This document shows, piece by piece, positions 1-7,171 of a stretch of 64,000 nucleotides of DNA. The stretch is from Salinibacterium sp. (GTDB lineage: Bacteria; Actinomycetota; Actinomycetes; Actinomycetales; Microbacteriaceae). The first letter of the stretch is position 1. Each line of letters opens with the position of its first letter. The stretch is from positions 1-64,000 of the forward strand of contig JAHBSZ010000006.1 in assembly GCA_019638845.1 (NCBI GenBank). Direction: 5' to 3'. The translations under genes were made by a program, and so were the position numbers. A model generated the notes under the pieces. That model was not told the DNA's origin. It ran no database searches and saw nothing but the letters and a program-made list of their open reading frames with translations.

Positions 1-62
1 CGTGAGGGCTCCCCACAGCCACGAGCGTCACTCGTTCAACGCGACATCCGGAATTCTGAACC

Positions 63-108
63 GGGTGCGCGGGCGGTCGGGGCGCGGGTGCGCGGGCGGT
101 CGGGGCGC
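63..108. repeat. G-rich tandem repeat, 23-bp unit x2
   Basis: A 23-base unit rich in GGGCGG/GGGGCGC occurs twice head to tail (63-85 and 86-108) and runs on into G-runs to about 135. It lies between the window start and the 3' end of the heme oxygenase gene. Bases 1-62 hold nothing I recognise. Several runs of three or more G make G-quadruplex formation on the + strand possible. No gene is credible here. Confidence 0.7.
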
Positions 109-141
109 GGGGCGGGGGCGCGGGGCGCGGGGGCGGGTGAG

Positions 142-786
142 CTAGGCGGCCTTCGCCTCGGCGAGGTCCACGAACAGATCCGTGTTGAACCGGTAGGCCG
201 TGACGACTTCATCGATCACACGTTCGCGCTCTGCGTCGCCCCACGTGACGGCGTCGAGCTGGTCGCGGTAGGTCTCCTTGAACTCCTTCGGCTTTGCGAT
301 CTGGTCGAAGAGGTAGAACCCGACGCCGTTCGTCTCGAAGCCGAATTGGCGCTGCATAAGGGTGCGGATGACCTGGCCACCCGACAGGTCACCCAAGTAG
401 CGCGTGTAGTGGTGGGCGATGAAACCGCCCGCCCACCCCTCTGCGGCGATCTCGTCGACACGCGCCGCGTAGCGGACGGTTGTCGGTAGCGGCGCAATCT
501 GTGCGCGCCAGTCCGGACCGATGAGGAACTCGAGGTCGTCCGCAATGGCCGGCAGCCGAGTGAGTTGCGGCGTGATGAACGCAGCCGCGACGGGATCACC
601 AGCGAAGGTGTCTGCCGCCCGCTCGATGGCCTCGTAGATGAAGTAGTGCTGGGCGACGAGTGCGACGTAATCTTCCCTGGTGCCCTGACCGGTCATCAGA
701 TCCTTCATGAAGTCGGCGCCCTCGCTTTCGCCGTGGTTCGGGCGGGTGCGCTCACGAAGAGCTTGAGAAAAGGGCGTGACACTCAC
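142..786 (-). CDS. biliverdin-producing heme oxygenase
   Basis: This 214-residue protein matches the HmuO-type heme oxygenase family, which cleaves heme to biliverdin, CO and iron in the cytosol. The N-terminal helix carries the candidate proximal heme ligand His18 (RPNHGESE). The distal helix has the glycine-rich GDLSGGQVIR motif that bends over heme. Length is normal for the family. The GTG start at 786 has an AGGAG site about 7 bases upstream. A DtxR/IdeR-like box lies 17-35 bases upstream of the start, which implies repression in iron-replete cells and induction on iron starvation. The upstream co-directional DUF2470 gene ends only 45 bases away, so the two probably act together in heme-iron acquisition. 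Confidence 0.95.
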   Translation of the reverse strand: MSVTPFSQALRERTRPNHGESEGADFMKDLMTGQGTREDYVALVAQHYFIYEAIERAADTFAGDPVAAAFITPQLTRLPAIADDLEFLIGPDWRAQIAPLPTTVRYAARVDEIAAEGWAGGFIAHHYTRYLGDLSGGQVIRTLMQRQFGFETNGVGFYLFDQIAKPKEFKETYRDQLDAVTWGDAERERVIDEVVTAYRFNTDLFVDLAEAKAA

Positions 787-802
787 GGGGCGCTCCTGAC
801 GA

Positions 803-821
803 TGAGGTTAGGTCACCCTAA
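803..821 (-). promoter_or_regulatory. DtxR/IdeR-type iron box
   Basis: TGAGGTTAGGTCACCCTAA agrees at 15 of 19 positions with the actinobacterial iron-box consensus TTAGGTTAGSCTAACCTAA. It sits in the 45-base gap between the DUF2470 gene and the heme oxygenase start, where a bound repressor would block the heme oxygenase promoter. The match is seen directly; regulation is inferred. Confidence 0.7.
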
Positions 822-831
822 GTGTACCGGG

Positions 832-1128
832 CTAATGAACTCGGGGAGTGATGCCGAGCTTCACGCACGCGGCATCGTAAAGCGCGACGATCTCGCGCCG
901 GATCTCAGGCCGTTCCGCGATCGTGGTACTCCAAGGCACGGTCAGCTCGGACTCGCCCCCGACCGAGTGGTACACCCAAGTGCCGCCTGACTCGTCGAGG
1001 GTCGTCATGGTTGCGGAGGTTGCATCCACGTCGCCGAATGCCCGCGCGATGAGCAGGTTGTCATCGTTGTGATCGCTATTCATGTGGGCGAGGACGGCCT
1101 CGATGGTCTCTGCTGCGAAGGTTGGCAC
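832..1128 (-). CDS. DUF2470 domain protein
   Basis: This 98-residue protein has the DUF2470 signature MNSDHNDDNL near its N-terminus (residues about 16-25). The fold is found at the C-terminus of HugZ-type heme-degrading proteins and as stand-alone proteins next to heme genes. The GTG start at 1128 is preceded by a TACCGT box with a 7-base gap, which suits a leaderless mRNA. It lies directly upstream of the heme oxygenase on the same strand. A role in heme binding or iron release is inferred from family and neighbour; no catalytic residue can be assigned. Confidence 0.85.
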   Translation of the reverse strand: MPTFAAETIEAVLAHMNSDHNDDNLLIARAFGDVDATSATMTTLDESGGTWVYHSVGGESELTVPWSTTIAERPEIRREIVALYDAACVKLGITPRVH

Positions 1129-1172
1129 GAAAACTACGGTAGCTGGTCGTACGGGTGCGCCACCATTGAGGC

Positions 1173-1685
1173 ATGGCGATTACTCCCGACACAAAGAACT
1201 GGACCTGGGTCATCGAGCGACCGTGCCCCGAATGCGGCTTCGACCCCTCAACTTTCGAGGGCACGGATGTCGCGTCGCTAGTTCGCGAAAATCTCGAGGC
1301 TTGGCCTGCCGTGCTCGGCCGCGCCGACGTGCGCGCGCGCCCCAACGAGTCGACGTGGTCGGCCTTGGAGTACGCCGCCCACGTGCGTGACGTGTTCCGG
1401 CTCTACGAGTTCCGGCTGGCGCTCATGCGCGAACAGGATGACCCGCTCTTCCCCAACTGGGATCAGGATGAGGCTGCCGTCGCCGATCGGTACAACGATC
1501 AGGACCCGGCGGTCGTGTCAGACGAGTTGGTCGCGGCCGGGGCATCCTTGGCCGATGCATTCGACAAGGTGGACGACTGGTCGCGCGCCGGACGCAGAAG
1601 TGACGGGGCTTCGTTCACCATCGAGACGTTCTCGAAATACTTTATTCACGACGTGATCCACCACCTGTACGACGTGACGAAGTAG
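1173..1685 (+). CDS. DinB family protein
   Basis: This 170-residue protein fits the DinB/YfiT-like four-helix-bundle superfamily, whose members bind a divalent metal with three histidines. Candidate ligands are the His in EYAAHVRDV (about residue 70) and the pair in HDVIHHLYDV near the C-terminus. The N-terminal CPECGF is an extra cysteine pair. Some family members are thiol-dependent transferases, but the substrate cannot be read from sequence. The ATG at 1173 has no clear ribosome-binding site. The gene converges on the dienelactone-hydrolase-like gene one base away. Confidence 0.8.
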   Translation: MAITPDTKNWTWVIERPCPECGFDPSTFEGTDVASLVRENLEAWPAVLGRADVRARPNESTWSALEYAAHVRDVFRLYEFRLALMREQDDPLFPNWDQDEAAVADRYNDQDPAVVSDELVAAGASLADAFDKVDDWSRAGRRSDGASFTIETFSKYFIHDVIHHLYDVTK

Positions 1686-1686
1686 G

Positions 1687-2334
1687 TCAGTCCAGCAGGC
1701 TCGATTCCAAGAACACGCTGGTGCGAGCGAATGCCAGCGCCGCGGCCTGAAGGTCAACGTGGGTGGCCACGCTCGCGTTGGCGAACCCGTGAACGGTTCC
1801 GATGTACCCGTGCTGGGTGACGGGCGTGCCGTGATCTTTGAGGCGGGCGATGAATGATTCCGGGTCTTCGCCTTCCTCCCAGTCGTCAATCTCCGCCCAC
1901 TGAAGCAGGAGTGGGCAGGGGATGACGCCGTGGTCGCGCGGTCCGAGGCTCGCGTAGTACGCGACCACGGCATCAGCGGCTCCGGCCTGCGCGTGCAGGA
2001 GGGCGAGCCATCCGCCCAGAGAGAACCCAACGAGACCCACTCGCTCGGTGCCAGTGAGTTGCGCCTCGACCAAGGCATCATCGATTTCGGCAAGAGCGGT
2101 GCCGATGTCGAGGCCAGTCATCAGTTCTTGGGCAGTGGTTTCGTCAATGGTGCACACACCGTCGAAGAGATCGGGGACCGCGACTCGGAAGCCGCGGCTG
2201 GCGAGCGCTTCGGCGAACGGCTCCAGCCAGGGCAACCGTCCATAAGTGTCGTGGAGCACCACGACCACCGGATTGCCGGGCTCCCCGTAGAACAGCGATT
2301 CCCCGGGAGAGGGGATCGGGACGAGCTGGCTCAT
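1687..2334 (-). CDS. dienelactone hydrolase family protein
   Basis: This 215-residue alpha/beta hydrolase resembles dienelactone hydrolase throughout: an oxyanion strand VVVVLHDTYG, the nucleophile elbow GFSLGG at about residues 105-110, an acidic residue region around WAEIDDWEEG, and the catalytic-His motif GTVHGFAN. Classical dienelactone hydrolases carry cysteine in the elbow; this one has serine, so a general esterase activity is more likely than dienelactone cleavage. The ATG at 2334 follows TAGGCT by 6 bases, which marks a leaderless transcript. It diverges from the YkvA gene at 2369. Confidence 0.85.
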   Translation of the reverse strand: MSQLVPIPSPGESLFYGEPGNPVVVVLHDTYGRLPWLEPFAEALASRGFRVAVPDLFDGVCTIDETTAQELMTGLDIGTALAEIDDALVEAQLTGTERVGLVGFSLGGWLALLHAQAGAADAVVAYYASLGPRDHGVIPCPLLLQWAEIDDWEEGEDPESFIARLKDHGTPVTQHGYIGTVHGFANASVATHVDLQAAALAFARTSVFLESSLLD

Positions 2335-2368
2335 GTTGAAAGCCTAGAGCGGAAGGTAGCCTGATCAC

Positions 2369-2581
2369 ATGACCAATGGCCGCCGGATACTCGCTGCAGT
2401 GCTCGTCGGGGTGGGTGCACTCGTCTACGGCATCTCGCCCGTCGACATCATCCCCGAGCTCATCGCGGGCCCGTTCGGGTTCGCGGATGACCTCGCCGTG
2501 ATCGCCGGTGCGGGCTTCGCAATCTACAAACTGCTCACTGGTCGCACGCCCGGTGCGAGCACGGCGCCGCCCGAGGCCTAG
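2369..2581 (+). CDS. YkvA-like (DUF1232) small membrane protein
   Basis: This 70-residue protein contains the DUF1232/YkvA core YGISPVDIIPE followed by FGFADDLAVI, with hydrophobic segments at about residues 6-22 and 40-56. Family function is unknown. The start is fixed by TAGCCT at 2357-2362 with a 6-base gap, the leaderless pattern used by many genes here. Its TAG stop lies within a CTAG (2578-2581) that also supplies the stop of the convergent membrane protein. Confidence 0.85.
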   Translation: MTNGRRILAAVLVGVGALVYGISPVDIIPELIAGPFGFADDLAVIAGAGFAIYKLLTGRTPGASTAPPEA

Positions 2582-3060
2582 AGGCGGCTCAGCGCTGGCA
2601 TCACCCGGCTGTCGCGCAGGTGAGCGACAAGCGGCAACACGGCCGCGCCAACGGCGAGGAACACCGGGACGACGGCGAGATCTTGTCCGGTTCCCTGGAG
2701 TGCGAGCAGGAGTGAGTTGAGTGCGGCGGGCTGAAGGTCGGGTGCCACCGAGGCGAGTGTGTTGCCGAGTAGGAACAATCCGAGGGCGATCCCACCGGCG
2801 ACGGCGCTTGCGATAAGCAGAGTCACGCACGGCACAAGAATCCGCCCACCGAGGAGTGTTCTCGCCGCGATGACGGCCACTCCTAGCACCGCTGCAATTC
2901 CTGCGGCCTTGTTTGCGTACAGCAGGATCTCGTAGCCGAAAATGTTCGGCCCCGCGGCGAGCGAAGACAGCGCGATCGCATAGAGCACGGTATCGACCAC
3001 GGCCGCACCCACGGCAAAGCCGAGGATGACGCGTGGGACCATGATGTGCGGTGCTGACAT
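2578..3060 (-). CDS. four-helix membrane protein, unknown function
   Basis: A 160-residue protein with about four hydrophobic segments (residues roughly 8-30, 42-64, 70-95, 120-145) and no recognisable motif. I chose the ATG at 3060, beginning MSAPHIM, because TAGCGT stands 7 bases before it; a GTG three codons upstream (3069) is the alternative. It converges with the YkvA gene and shares a CTAG stop. I do not recognise the family. Confidence 0.7.
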   Translation of the reverse strand: MSAPHIMVPRVILGFAVGAAVVDTVLYAIALSSLAAGPNIFGYEILLYANKAAGIAAVLGVAVIAARTLLGGRILVPCVTLLIASAVAGGIALGLFLLGNTLASVAPDLQPAALNSLLLALQGTGQDLAVVPVFLAVGAAVLPLVAHLRDSRVMPALSRL

Positions 3061-3133
3061 GGTGTTCACGCTAACGAAACCTATGAGCTTGCCGAGAGCC
3101 CCAGTGCGGGTAACCCCAGTCCGGGGGTTTGTG

Positions 3134-3151
3134 GAGCGGATGACGGGAATC
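3134..3151. repeat. 18-bp copy of the tRNA-Gly 3' end
   Basis: Eighteen bases here are identical to 3292-3309, the 3' part of the tRNA-Gly gene (acceptor strand plus part of the T arm), 158 bases away in the same orientation. This looks like a relic of tRNA duplication or an attachment-site-like repeat. No integrase or cargo lies between the copies. Confidence 0.7.
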
Positions 3152-3156
3152 CCCTA

Positions 3157-3209
3157 CTGAGCCGCCGCCAGATCGCTTCGCAAGCTCCGCGATCCAGCGG
3201 ACTGCTCAG
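3157..3209. repeat. imperfect hairpin
   Basis: Nested inverted repeats, CTGAGC...GCTCAG on the outside and GATCGC...GCGATC inside, can fold a 53-base hairpin. It lies between the tRNA fragment and the tRNA terminator. No T-run follows, so it is not a convincing terminator. Confidence 0.5.
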
Positions 3210-3249
3210 CGGGGGCCCAATCGATTCGCGTGCTTGTCTTCGAATGACA

Positions 3250-3283
3250 AAAGCCAGGTCGCCCCAGAGGGCAACCCGGCTTT
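3250..3283 (-). terminator. intrinsic terminator of tRNA-Gly
   Basis: On the minus strand, immediately downstream of the tRNA, arms AAAGCC/GGCTTT enclose a second paired block (GGTTGCCC against GGGCGACC) and run into TTTTGTCATT. The position and the short T-run fit a Rho-independent terminator. Confidence 0.75.
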
Positions 3284-3292
3284 GATCATTCG

Positions 3293-3363
3293 AGCGGATG
3301 ACGGGAATCGAACCCGCGCTATCAGCTTGGGAAGCTGAAGTTCTGCCATTGAACTACATCCGC
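3293..3363 (-). tRNA. tRNA-Gly (anticodon CCC)
   Basis: A full cloverleaf reads on the minus strand. The 7-bp acceptor stem is GCGGATG/CATCCGC, the D stem GTTC/GAAC, the anticodon stem TCAGC/GCTGA around loop TTCCCAA (anticodon CCC), and the T arm has loop TTCGATT. The discriminator base is U, as expected for glycine. CCA is not encoded. The gene is monocistronic with its own terminator. Confidence 0.95.
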
Positions 3364-3450
3364 GTGTGGCGGTGACCGCCGATAGAAGAGCTTACCAGTG
3401 TGGCAATCCCCTACTATCGGCACCGGATGCATCATCGCTACCCTCGACAC

Positions 3451-4080
3451 ATGAAGCACATTCACGCGCTCGCCCTGCCGTTCATTCTCGTCGGGGCGCT
3501 CGCGGCGTGCGTGCCCGTCGTTCCCGAATCCACAGCGACCGCGTCCGCCACCCCGTCGCCCACGGCTACTATCGCGTCGCCTACCCCGACCCCGACGCCG
3601 ACCGTCGAGCCGCTCTCGATTCCTGACTGCCTGACGCTGCTTCCCCTTGCTGTGGCACGCGACAACTTCAGCGCAAGCACCGAACTTCTCGGCGAACCCG
3701 CGGCGAGCGACTTCCAGGGCCGCGAGGATGTCGCCACAATTCGAGTGGTCCTCTCGAATGCGAGCTCCTCGCGAGTCTGCTACTGGGGTGTGCCCAATTC
3801 TGACGGGCTCTTTTTCGTCACGGTGGCATTCATCAACCCTGGCCAGCGAGCCGCTCTGGAGTCCGACCTCGCGGCGGCCGGCTACGCCCAAACGACGACA
3901 GGCACCGTCACTGCCTACGAACTTGACGGCATGAACGAGGTGTCATCGCTCGGTTTCACCCACTTGTTCACGGGCGACGCCTGGATTCACGTGGACGGAT
4001 CGTCGATCGCGTTCTCTGGAGTGATCGCCGCTCAGGTGCTCGATGCGATGCGCGCGGCGAACCCGACGCTCGGGCTCTGA
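3451..4080 (+). CDS. putative lipoprotein, unknown function
   Basis: A 209-residue exported protein. It begins MKHIHALALPF and has a lipobox LAAC at about residues 16-19, so the cysteine would be lipidated and the mature protein held on the outer face of the membrane. A Ser/Thr/Pro/Ala-rich linker follows (about residues 20-50), then a folded domain of about 150 residues with two cysteines and no motif I know. The start is set by TACCCT at 3439-3444 with a 6-base gap; an upstream in-frame ATG at 3400 would bury the signal peptide. It is monocistronic. Confidence 0.8.
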   Translation: MKHIHALALPFILVGALAACVPVVPESTATASATPSPTATIASPTPTPTPTVEPLSIPDCLTLLPLAVARDNFSASTELLGEPAASDFQGREDVATIRVVLSNASSSRVCYWGVPNSDGLFFVTVAFINPGQRAALESDLAAAGYAQTTTGTVTAYELDGMNEVSSLGFTHLFTGDAWIHVDGSSIAFSGVIAAQVLDAMRAANPTLGL

Positions 4081-4112
4081 TTCCGATCGGCTCGACTGGC
4101 TAGTCTTACGGC

Positions 4113-4718
4113 ATGCTGCTTTCCGACCGTGACATCCGTGCCGAACTGTCGACGGGGCGCATCGCCCTCGAACCGCTCGACCTCGACATGGTGCAGCCGT
4201 CGAGTATCGACGTGCGCCTCGACAGGTTCTTCCGCCTGTTCGACAACCACAAATACCCGTTCATCGACCCGGCGGAAGAGCAGCCCGATCTCACCCATCT
4301 TGTCGAGGTCGAAGAGGGACAGCCGTTCATCTTGCACCCCGGCGAATTCGTGCTCGGGTCGACGTTCGAACTCGTCTCCCTGCCGAATGACGTCGCCGCG
4401 CGGCTCGAGGGCAAGAGCTCGCTCGGTCGCCTGGGCCTGCTCACACATTCGACGGCGGGTTTCGTGGACCCCGGATTCTCGGGGCACGTCACCCTCGAAC
4501 TGAGCAACGTCGCCACGCTGCCCATCAAACTCTGGCCCGGTATGAAGATCGGGCAGTTGTGCTTCATCCGTACCTCGTCGCCTGTGGAAAACCCCTACGG
4601 CTCGGGCAACTACCTCAATCGCTACCAGGGCCAGCGGGGCCCGACGGCGTCGCGGAGCGCGCTCAACTTCCACATCACCGACGTGCGGTCGACAGACGCG
4701 GGTGCGACCGGCGGCTGA
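4113..4718 (+). CDS. dcd: dCTP deaminase, probably dUMP-forming
   Basis: This 201-residue protein is a trimeric dCTP deaminase of pyrimidine deoxynucleotide synthesis. It has the start MLLSDRDI, the substrate-binding [10 protein letters not shown] and the catalytic-Glu region VTLELSN. The segment [11 protein letters not shown] has the HxTAG pattern of the bifunctional enzymes that also hydrolyse the triphosphate to give dUMP, unlike the E. coli deaminase-only type; this is my reading of family motifs. TAGTCT at 4101-4106 with a 6-base gap gives a leaderless ATG. It converges with idi seven bases away. Confidence 0.97.
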   Translation: MLLSDRDIRAELSTGRIALEPLDLDMVQPSSIDVRLDRFFRLFDNHKYPFIDPAEEQPDLTHLVEVEEGQPFILHPGEFVLGSTFELVSLPNDVAARLEGKSSLGRLGLLTHSTAGFVDPGFSGHVTLELSNVATLPIKLWPGMKIGQLCFIRTSSPVENPYGSGNYLNRYQGQRGPTASRSALNFHITDVRSTDAGATGG

Positions 4719-4725
4719 ACGCCCC

Positions 4726-5244
4726 CTAGCTTCCCAGCTGCTCCAACTGCCACCCCAGCCACGGGCTGAACGCGTAGGGCGCGGCAACCGCGGCGGTGTG
4801 CAGCGACTCGGGGGTCACCCACTCGAACTCGGCGACTTCGTCAGGGTTCGGCGTCACGGCATCCGTCGTATGGGCTCGATAGACCGGACACACCTCGTTC
4901 TCGACAATGCCCGAGGCATCAACCGCTCGGTAGCGAAAGTCGGGGAGCACCACGCGCAGGTCGGTGACGGTGATCCCGAGTTCGAAGTCCGCGCGGCGGG
5001 CGATCGCAGCCTCCATCGATTCGCCGGGGGCCGGATGCCCGCAGAACGAGTTCGTCCACACTCCGGGCCAGGTGAGCTTCCCGACTGCCCTGCGGGTGAC
5101 CAGCACGTTCCCGTCCTCGTTGTACACGTGGCAGGAGAACGCGAGGTGCAGCGCGGTGTCTGCGGTGTGGACGGCGATCTTGTCGGCGACGCCTATCGGA
5201 GAGCCCGTGGCATCCACGAGCACGACCTGTTCGGGGTGGGTCAT
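4726..5244 (-). CDS. idi: isopentenyl-diphosphate delta-isomerase, type I
   Basis: A 172-residue Nudix-fold isomerase that interconverts IPP and DMAPP and so feeds prenyl starters to the carotenoid genes next door. Catalytic Cys68 lies in TNSFCGHPAPGES. Metal-site histidines fit His26, His33 and His70, and the second catalytic-Glu region is NEVCPVY. I prefer the ATG at 5244 (MTHPEQ) over a TTG at 5262 that would overlap crtE. CAGACT precedes the ATG by 6 bases and overlaps the crtE -10 box on the other strand. Confidence 0.95.
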   Translation of the reverse strand: MTHPEQVVLVDATGSPIGVADKIAVHTADTALHLAFSCHVYNEDGNVLVTRRAVGKLTWPGVWTNSFCGHPAPGESMEAAIARRADFELGITVTDLRVVLPDFRYRAVDASGIVENEVCPVYRAHTTDAVTPNPDEVAEFEWVTPESLHTAAVAAPYAFSPWLGWQLEQLGS

Positions 5245-5261
5245 CGCGGTAGTCTGCCTCA
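5245..5261. promoter_or_regulatory. shared divergent leaderless promoter idi/crtE
   Basis: Only 17 bases separate the two start codons. On the + strand TAGTCT (5250-5255) stands 6 bases before the crtE ATG. On the minus strand CAGACT (complement of 5251-5256) stands 6 bases before the idi ATG. The two -10 boxes are the same DNA read in both directions, and the implied start sites are 18 bp apart. No room exists for a ribosome-binding site on either side. Confidence 0.7.
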
Positions 5262-6332
5262 ATGGACGTTGTTGACCAACCGAGTGTCTCCGAAGAGAGA
5301 CAATCGCAGGTTGACGCTGTGTTGGAGCGCTTCTTCACCTTATCCAAGAACCGTGCCGCAGCCTTCGGTCCGCAGTATGTTCAGCTCTGGGAAACCCTCG
5401 AACAGAACACGACTGGCGGCAAGCGATTCCGCCCCAAAATGGTGTTGACGGCGTATCAGGCGTTGGGCGGAACCGACCTCGAAGCTGCTGCCTACATCGG
5501 TGCGGCCTTCGAGCTGTTGCATACCGCGTTGATCGTGCACGATGACGTCATCGACCATGATTTTGTGCGAAGAGGTGTTCCCAACATTTCTGGCAGCTAT
5601 CGGGATGCCGCTGCCGCCGCAGGAACGTCCGAACGCGTGGCCGAACACAGCGGCATCTCGGCGGCGGTCATCGCCGGCGACCTCGCGCTCTTCAACTCCT
5701 ATCGACTGATCGACCGCAGTGGAGTTGCTGATGTCACGCGCGCGCGACTGCTCGACGTGATGGACGAAGCCCTCTTCGCCTCGGCGGCGGGCGAGCTCAT
5801 CGACGTCGACTTCCAGATTGCCACTGAGGTACCTCGCGTCGACGACATCCTCACCATGGAACGACTCAAGACCGCGGTCTACTCGTTCGAGGGCCCATTG
5901 CAGGCTGGCGCAATTCTCGCCGGGGCGAGCGAGGACGTGGTGCACACCCTCGGCGATTTCGGTCGCGAGATCGGGATCGCGTACCAACTCGTCGACGATC
6001 TGCTTGGCGTGTTCGGCCTCGAGGAGGAGACGGGGAAGACCACGATAGGTGATCTGCGCGAAGGCAAACGGACGGTGCTCATCGCCTACGCGACCACCAC
6101 TCGGGAGTGGCCGGAGATCGAGGGTCTGATCGGTGACCCGGATCTCACCGATGAGGGAGCGGCGCGAGCGCGGAGCCTGCTGACCTCCAGTGGCGCCAAG
6201 TCGTTCGCCGAGGGCCTCGCCCGGTACTACGCCAACCGGGGTTCTGCACGTCTCGCCGAGCCGCACATCCCGCCAGCGTTGCGCACCGAGTTAGACCCGG
6301 TAGCCGATGCAGTGTTAGGGAGGGTCAAGTGA
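5262..6332 (+). CDS. crtE: geranylgeranyl diphosphate synthase
   Basis: A 356-residue all-alpha trans-prenyltransferase that makes the C20 diphosphate used by CrtB. The first Asp-rich motif is DDVID (about residues 92-96), followed by RRGVPN. The second is DDLLG. GGKRFRPK near residue 50 is the diphosphate-binding start of the family. It heads a six-gene operon in which crtB overlaps by 4 bases. Chain length is inferred from operon context; the family also includes shorter-chain synthases. Confidence 0.93.
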   Translation: MDVVDQPSVSEERQSQVDAVLERFFTLSKNRAAAFGPQYVQLWETLEQNTTGGKRFRPKMVLTAYQALGGTDLEAAAYIGAAFELLHTALIVHDDVIDHDFVRRGVPNISGSYRDAAAAAGTSERVAEHSGISAAVIAGDLALFNSYRLIDRSGVADVTRARLLDVMDEALFASAAGELIDVDFQIATEVPRVDDILTMERLKTAVYSFEGPLQAGAILAGASEDVVHTLGDFGREIGIAYQLVDDLLGVFGLEEETGKTTIGDLREGKRTVLIAYATTTREWPEIEGLIGDPDLTDEGAARARSLLTSSGAKSFAEGLARYYANRGSARLAEPHIPPALRTELDPVADAVLGRVK

Positions 6333-7171
6333 GCGTGCGCCCGGCACTGTATGACAGGGTCGCCGAGGAGACCGCGAGCATTGTCATCCAACGGTATTCG
6401 ACATCGTTCGGCCTTGCCTCCCGTCTGCTTGGCCCGAGTGTGCGCCAGCATGTGGAGAACATCTACGCTCTGGTTCGAATCGCTGACGAGATCGTTGACG
6501 GCGGTGCGGACATCGACACCATCCAGGCGGCTCGTGCTCTCAACGACCTCGAGGCGGAGACTGAGACCGCGATCAGCACCGGCTTTAGCGCGAACTTGGT
6601 CGTGCACGCGTTCGCGCTGACTGCTCGCGATGTGTCGTTCGGCACCGAGCTCACCGCGCCGTTCTTCGAGTCCATGCGCACAGACCTCACACAGACCCAG
6701 CACGATCAGGCGAGTTTTGACAAGTATGTCTACGGTTCCGCGGAGGTCGTGGGGCTCATGTGTCTCCGCGCATTCTTGGTGGATGACCCGGTGACCGACC
6801 TTCCACGTTTCGAGACGGGAGCGCGCGCACTCGGTGCAGCCTTCCAGAAGGTCAACTTCTTGCGAGATCTCTCTGCGGACTTCGTCACTCTCGGGCGTAG
6901 CTACTTTCCGGATGTCGCCATCGACTCATTTGACGAAGAAACCAAGGCCCGCCTGCTCGACGACATCGACGCCGACCTCGCGGTGTCGGGCGCCGTCGTG
7001 CCCGACCTGCCCAGGAGCTCACGCCGTGCCGTTGCCCTCGCTCAGTCCCTCTTTGCGGAACTGTCCTCCCGCCTTCGCGCTACCCCCGCGAGCGAACTCG
7101 TGCGTGCGCGCGTACGCGTGCCCAACCCGGTGAAGGCGCGGCTGGCGCTCGCCGCGGCGGTGCGCCGATGA
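6329..7171 (+). CDS. crtB: phytoene synthase
   Basis: This 280-residue squalene/phytoene synthase condenses two geranylgeranyl diphosphates into 15-cis-phytoene. The two Asp-rich Mg-diphosphate sites are ADEIVDG (about residues 51-57) and NFLRDLSADF (about 175-184). The GTG start at 6329 overlaps the crtE TGA (GTGA), so translation is coupled. Length and motif order are normal, and the next gene overlaps by 4 bases. Confidence 0.97.
   Translation: MSVRPALYDRVAEETASIVIQRYSTSFGLASRLLGPSVRQHVENIYALVRIADEIVDGGADIDTIQAARALNDLEAETETAISTGFSANLVVHAFALTARDVSFGTELTAPFFESMRTDLTQTQHDQASFDKYVYGSAEVVGLMCLRAFLVDDPVTDLPRFETGARALGAAFQKVNFLRDLSADFVTLGRSYFPDVAIDSFDEETKARLLDDIDADLAVSGAVVPDLPRSSRRAVALAQSLFAELSSRLRATPASELVRARVRVPNPVKARLALAAAVRR

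Noticed and set aside
3134-3363. Prophage or island attachment at tRNA-Gly
   Set aside because: Only 158 bases separate the copies, and no integrase or cargo gene is near; kept as a repeat, not as a mobile element.
5340-6266. Minus-strand frame opposite crtE
   Set aside because: Antisense shadow of a well-supported gene; no domain recognised.
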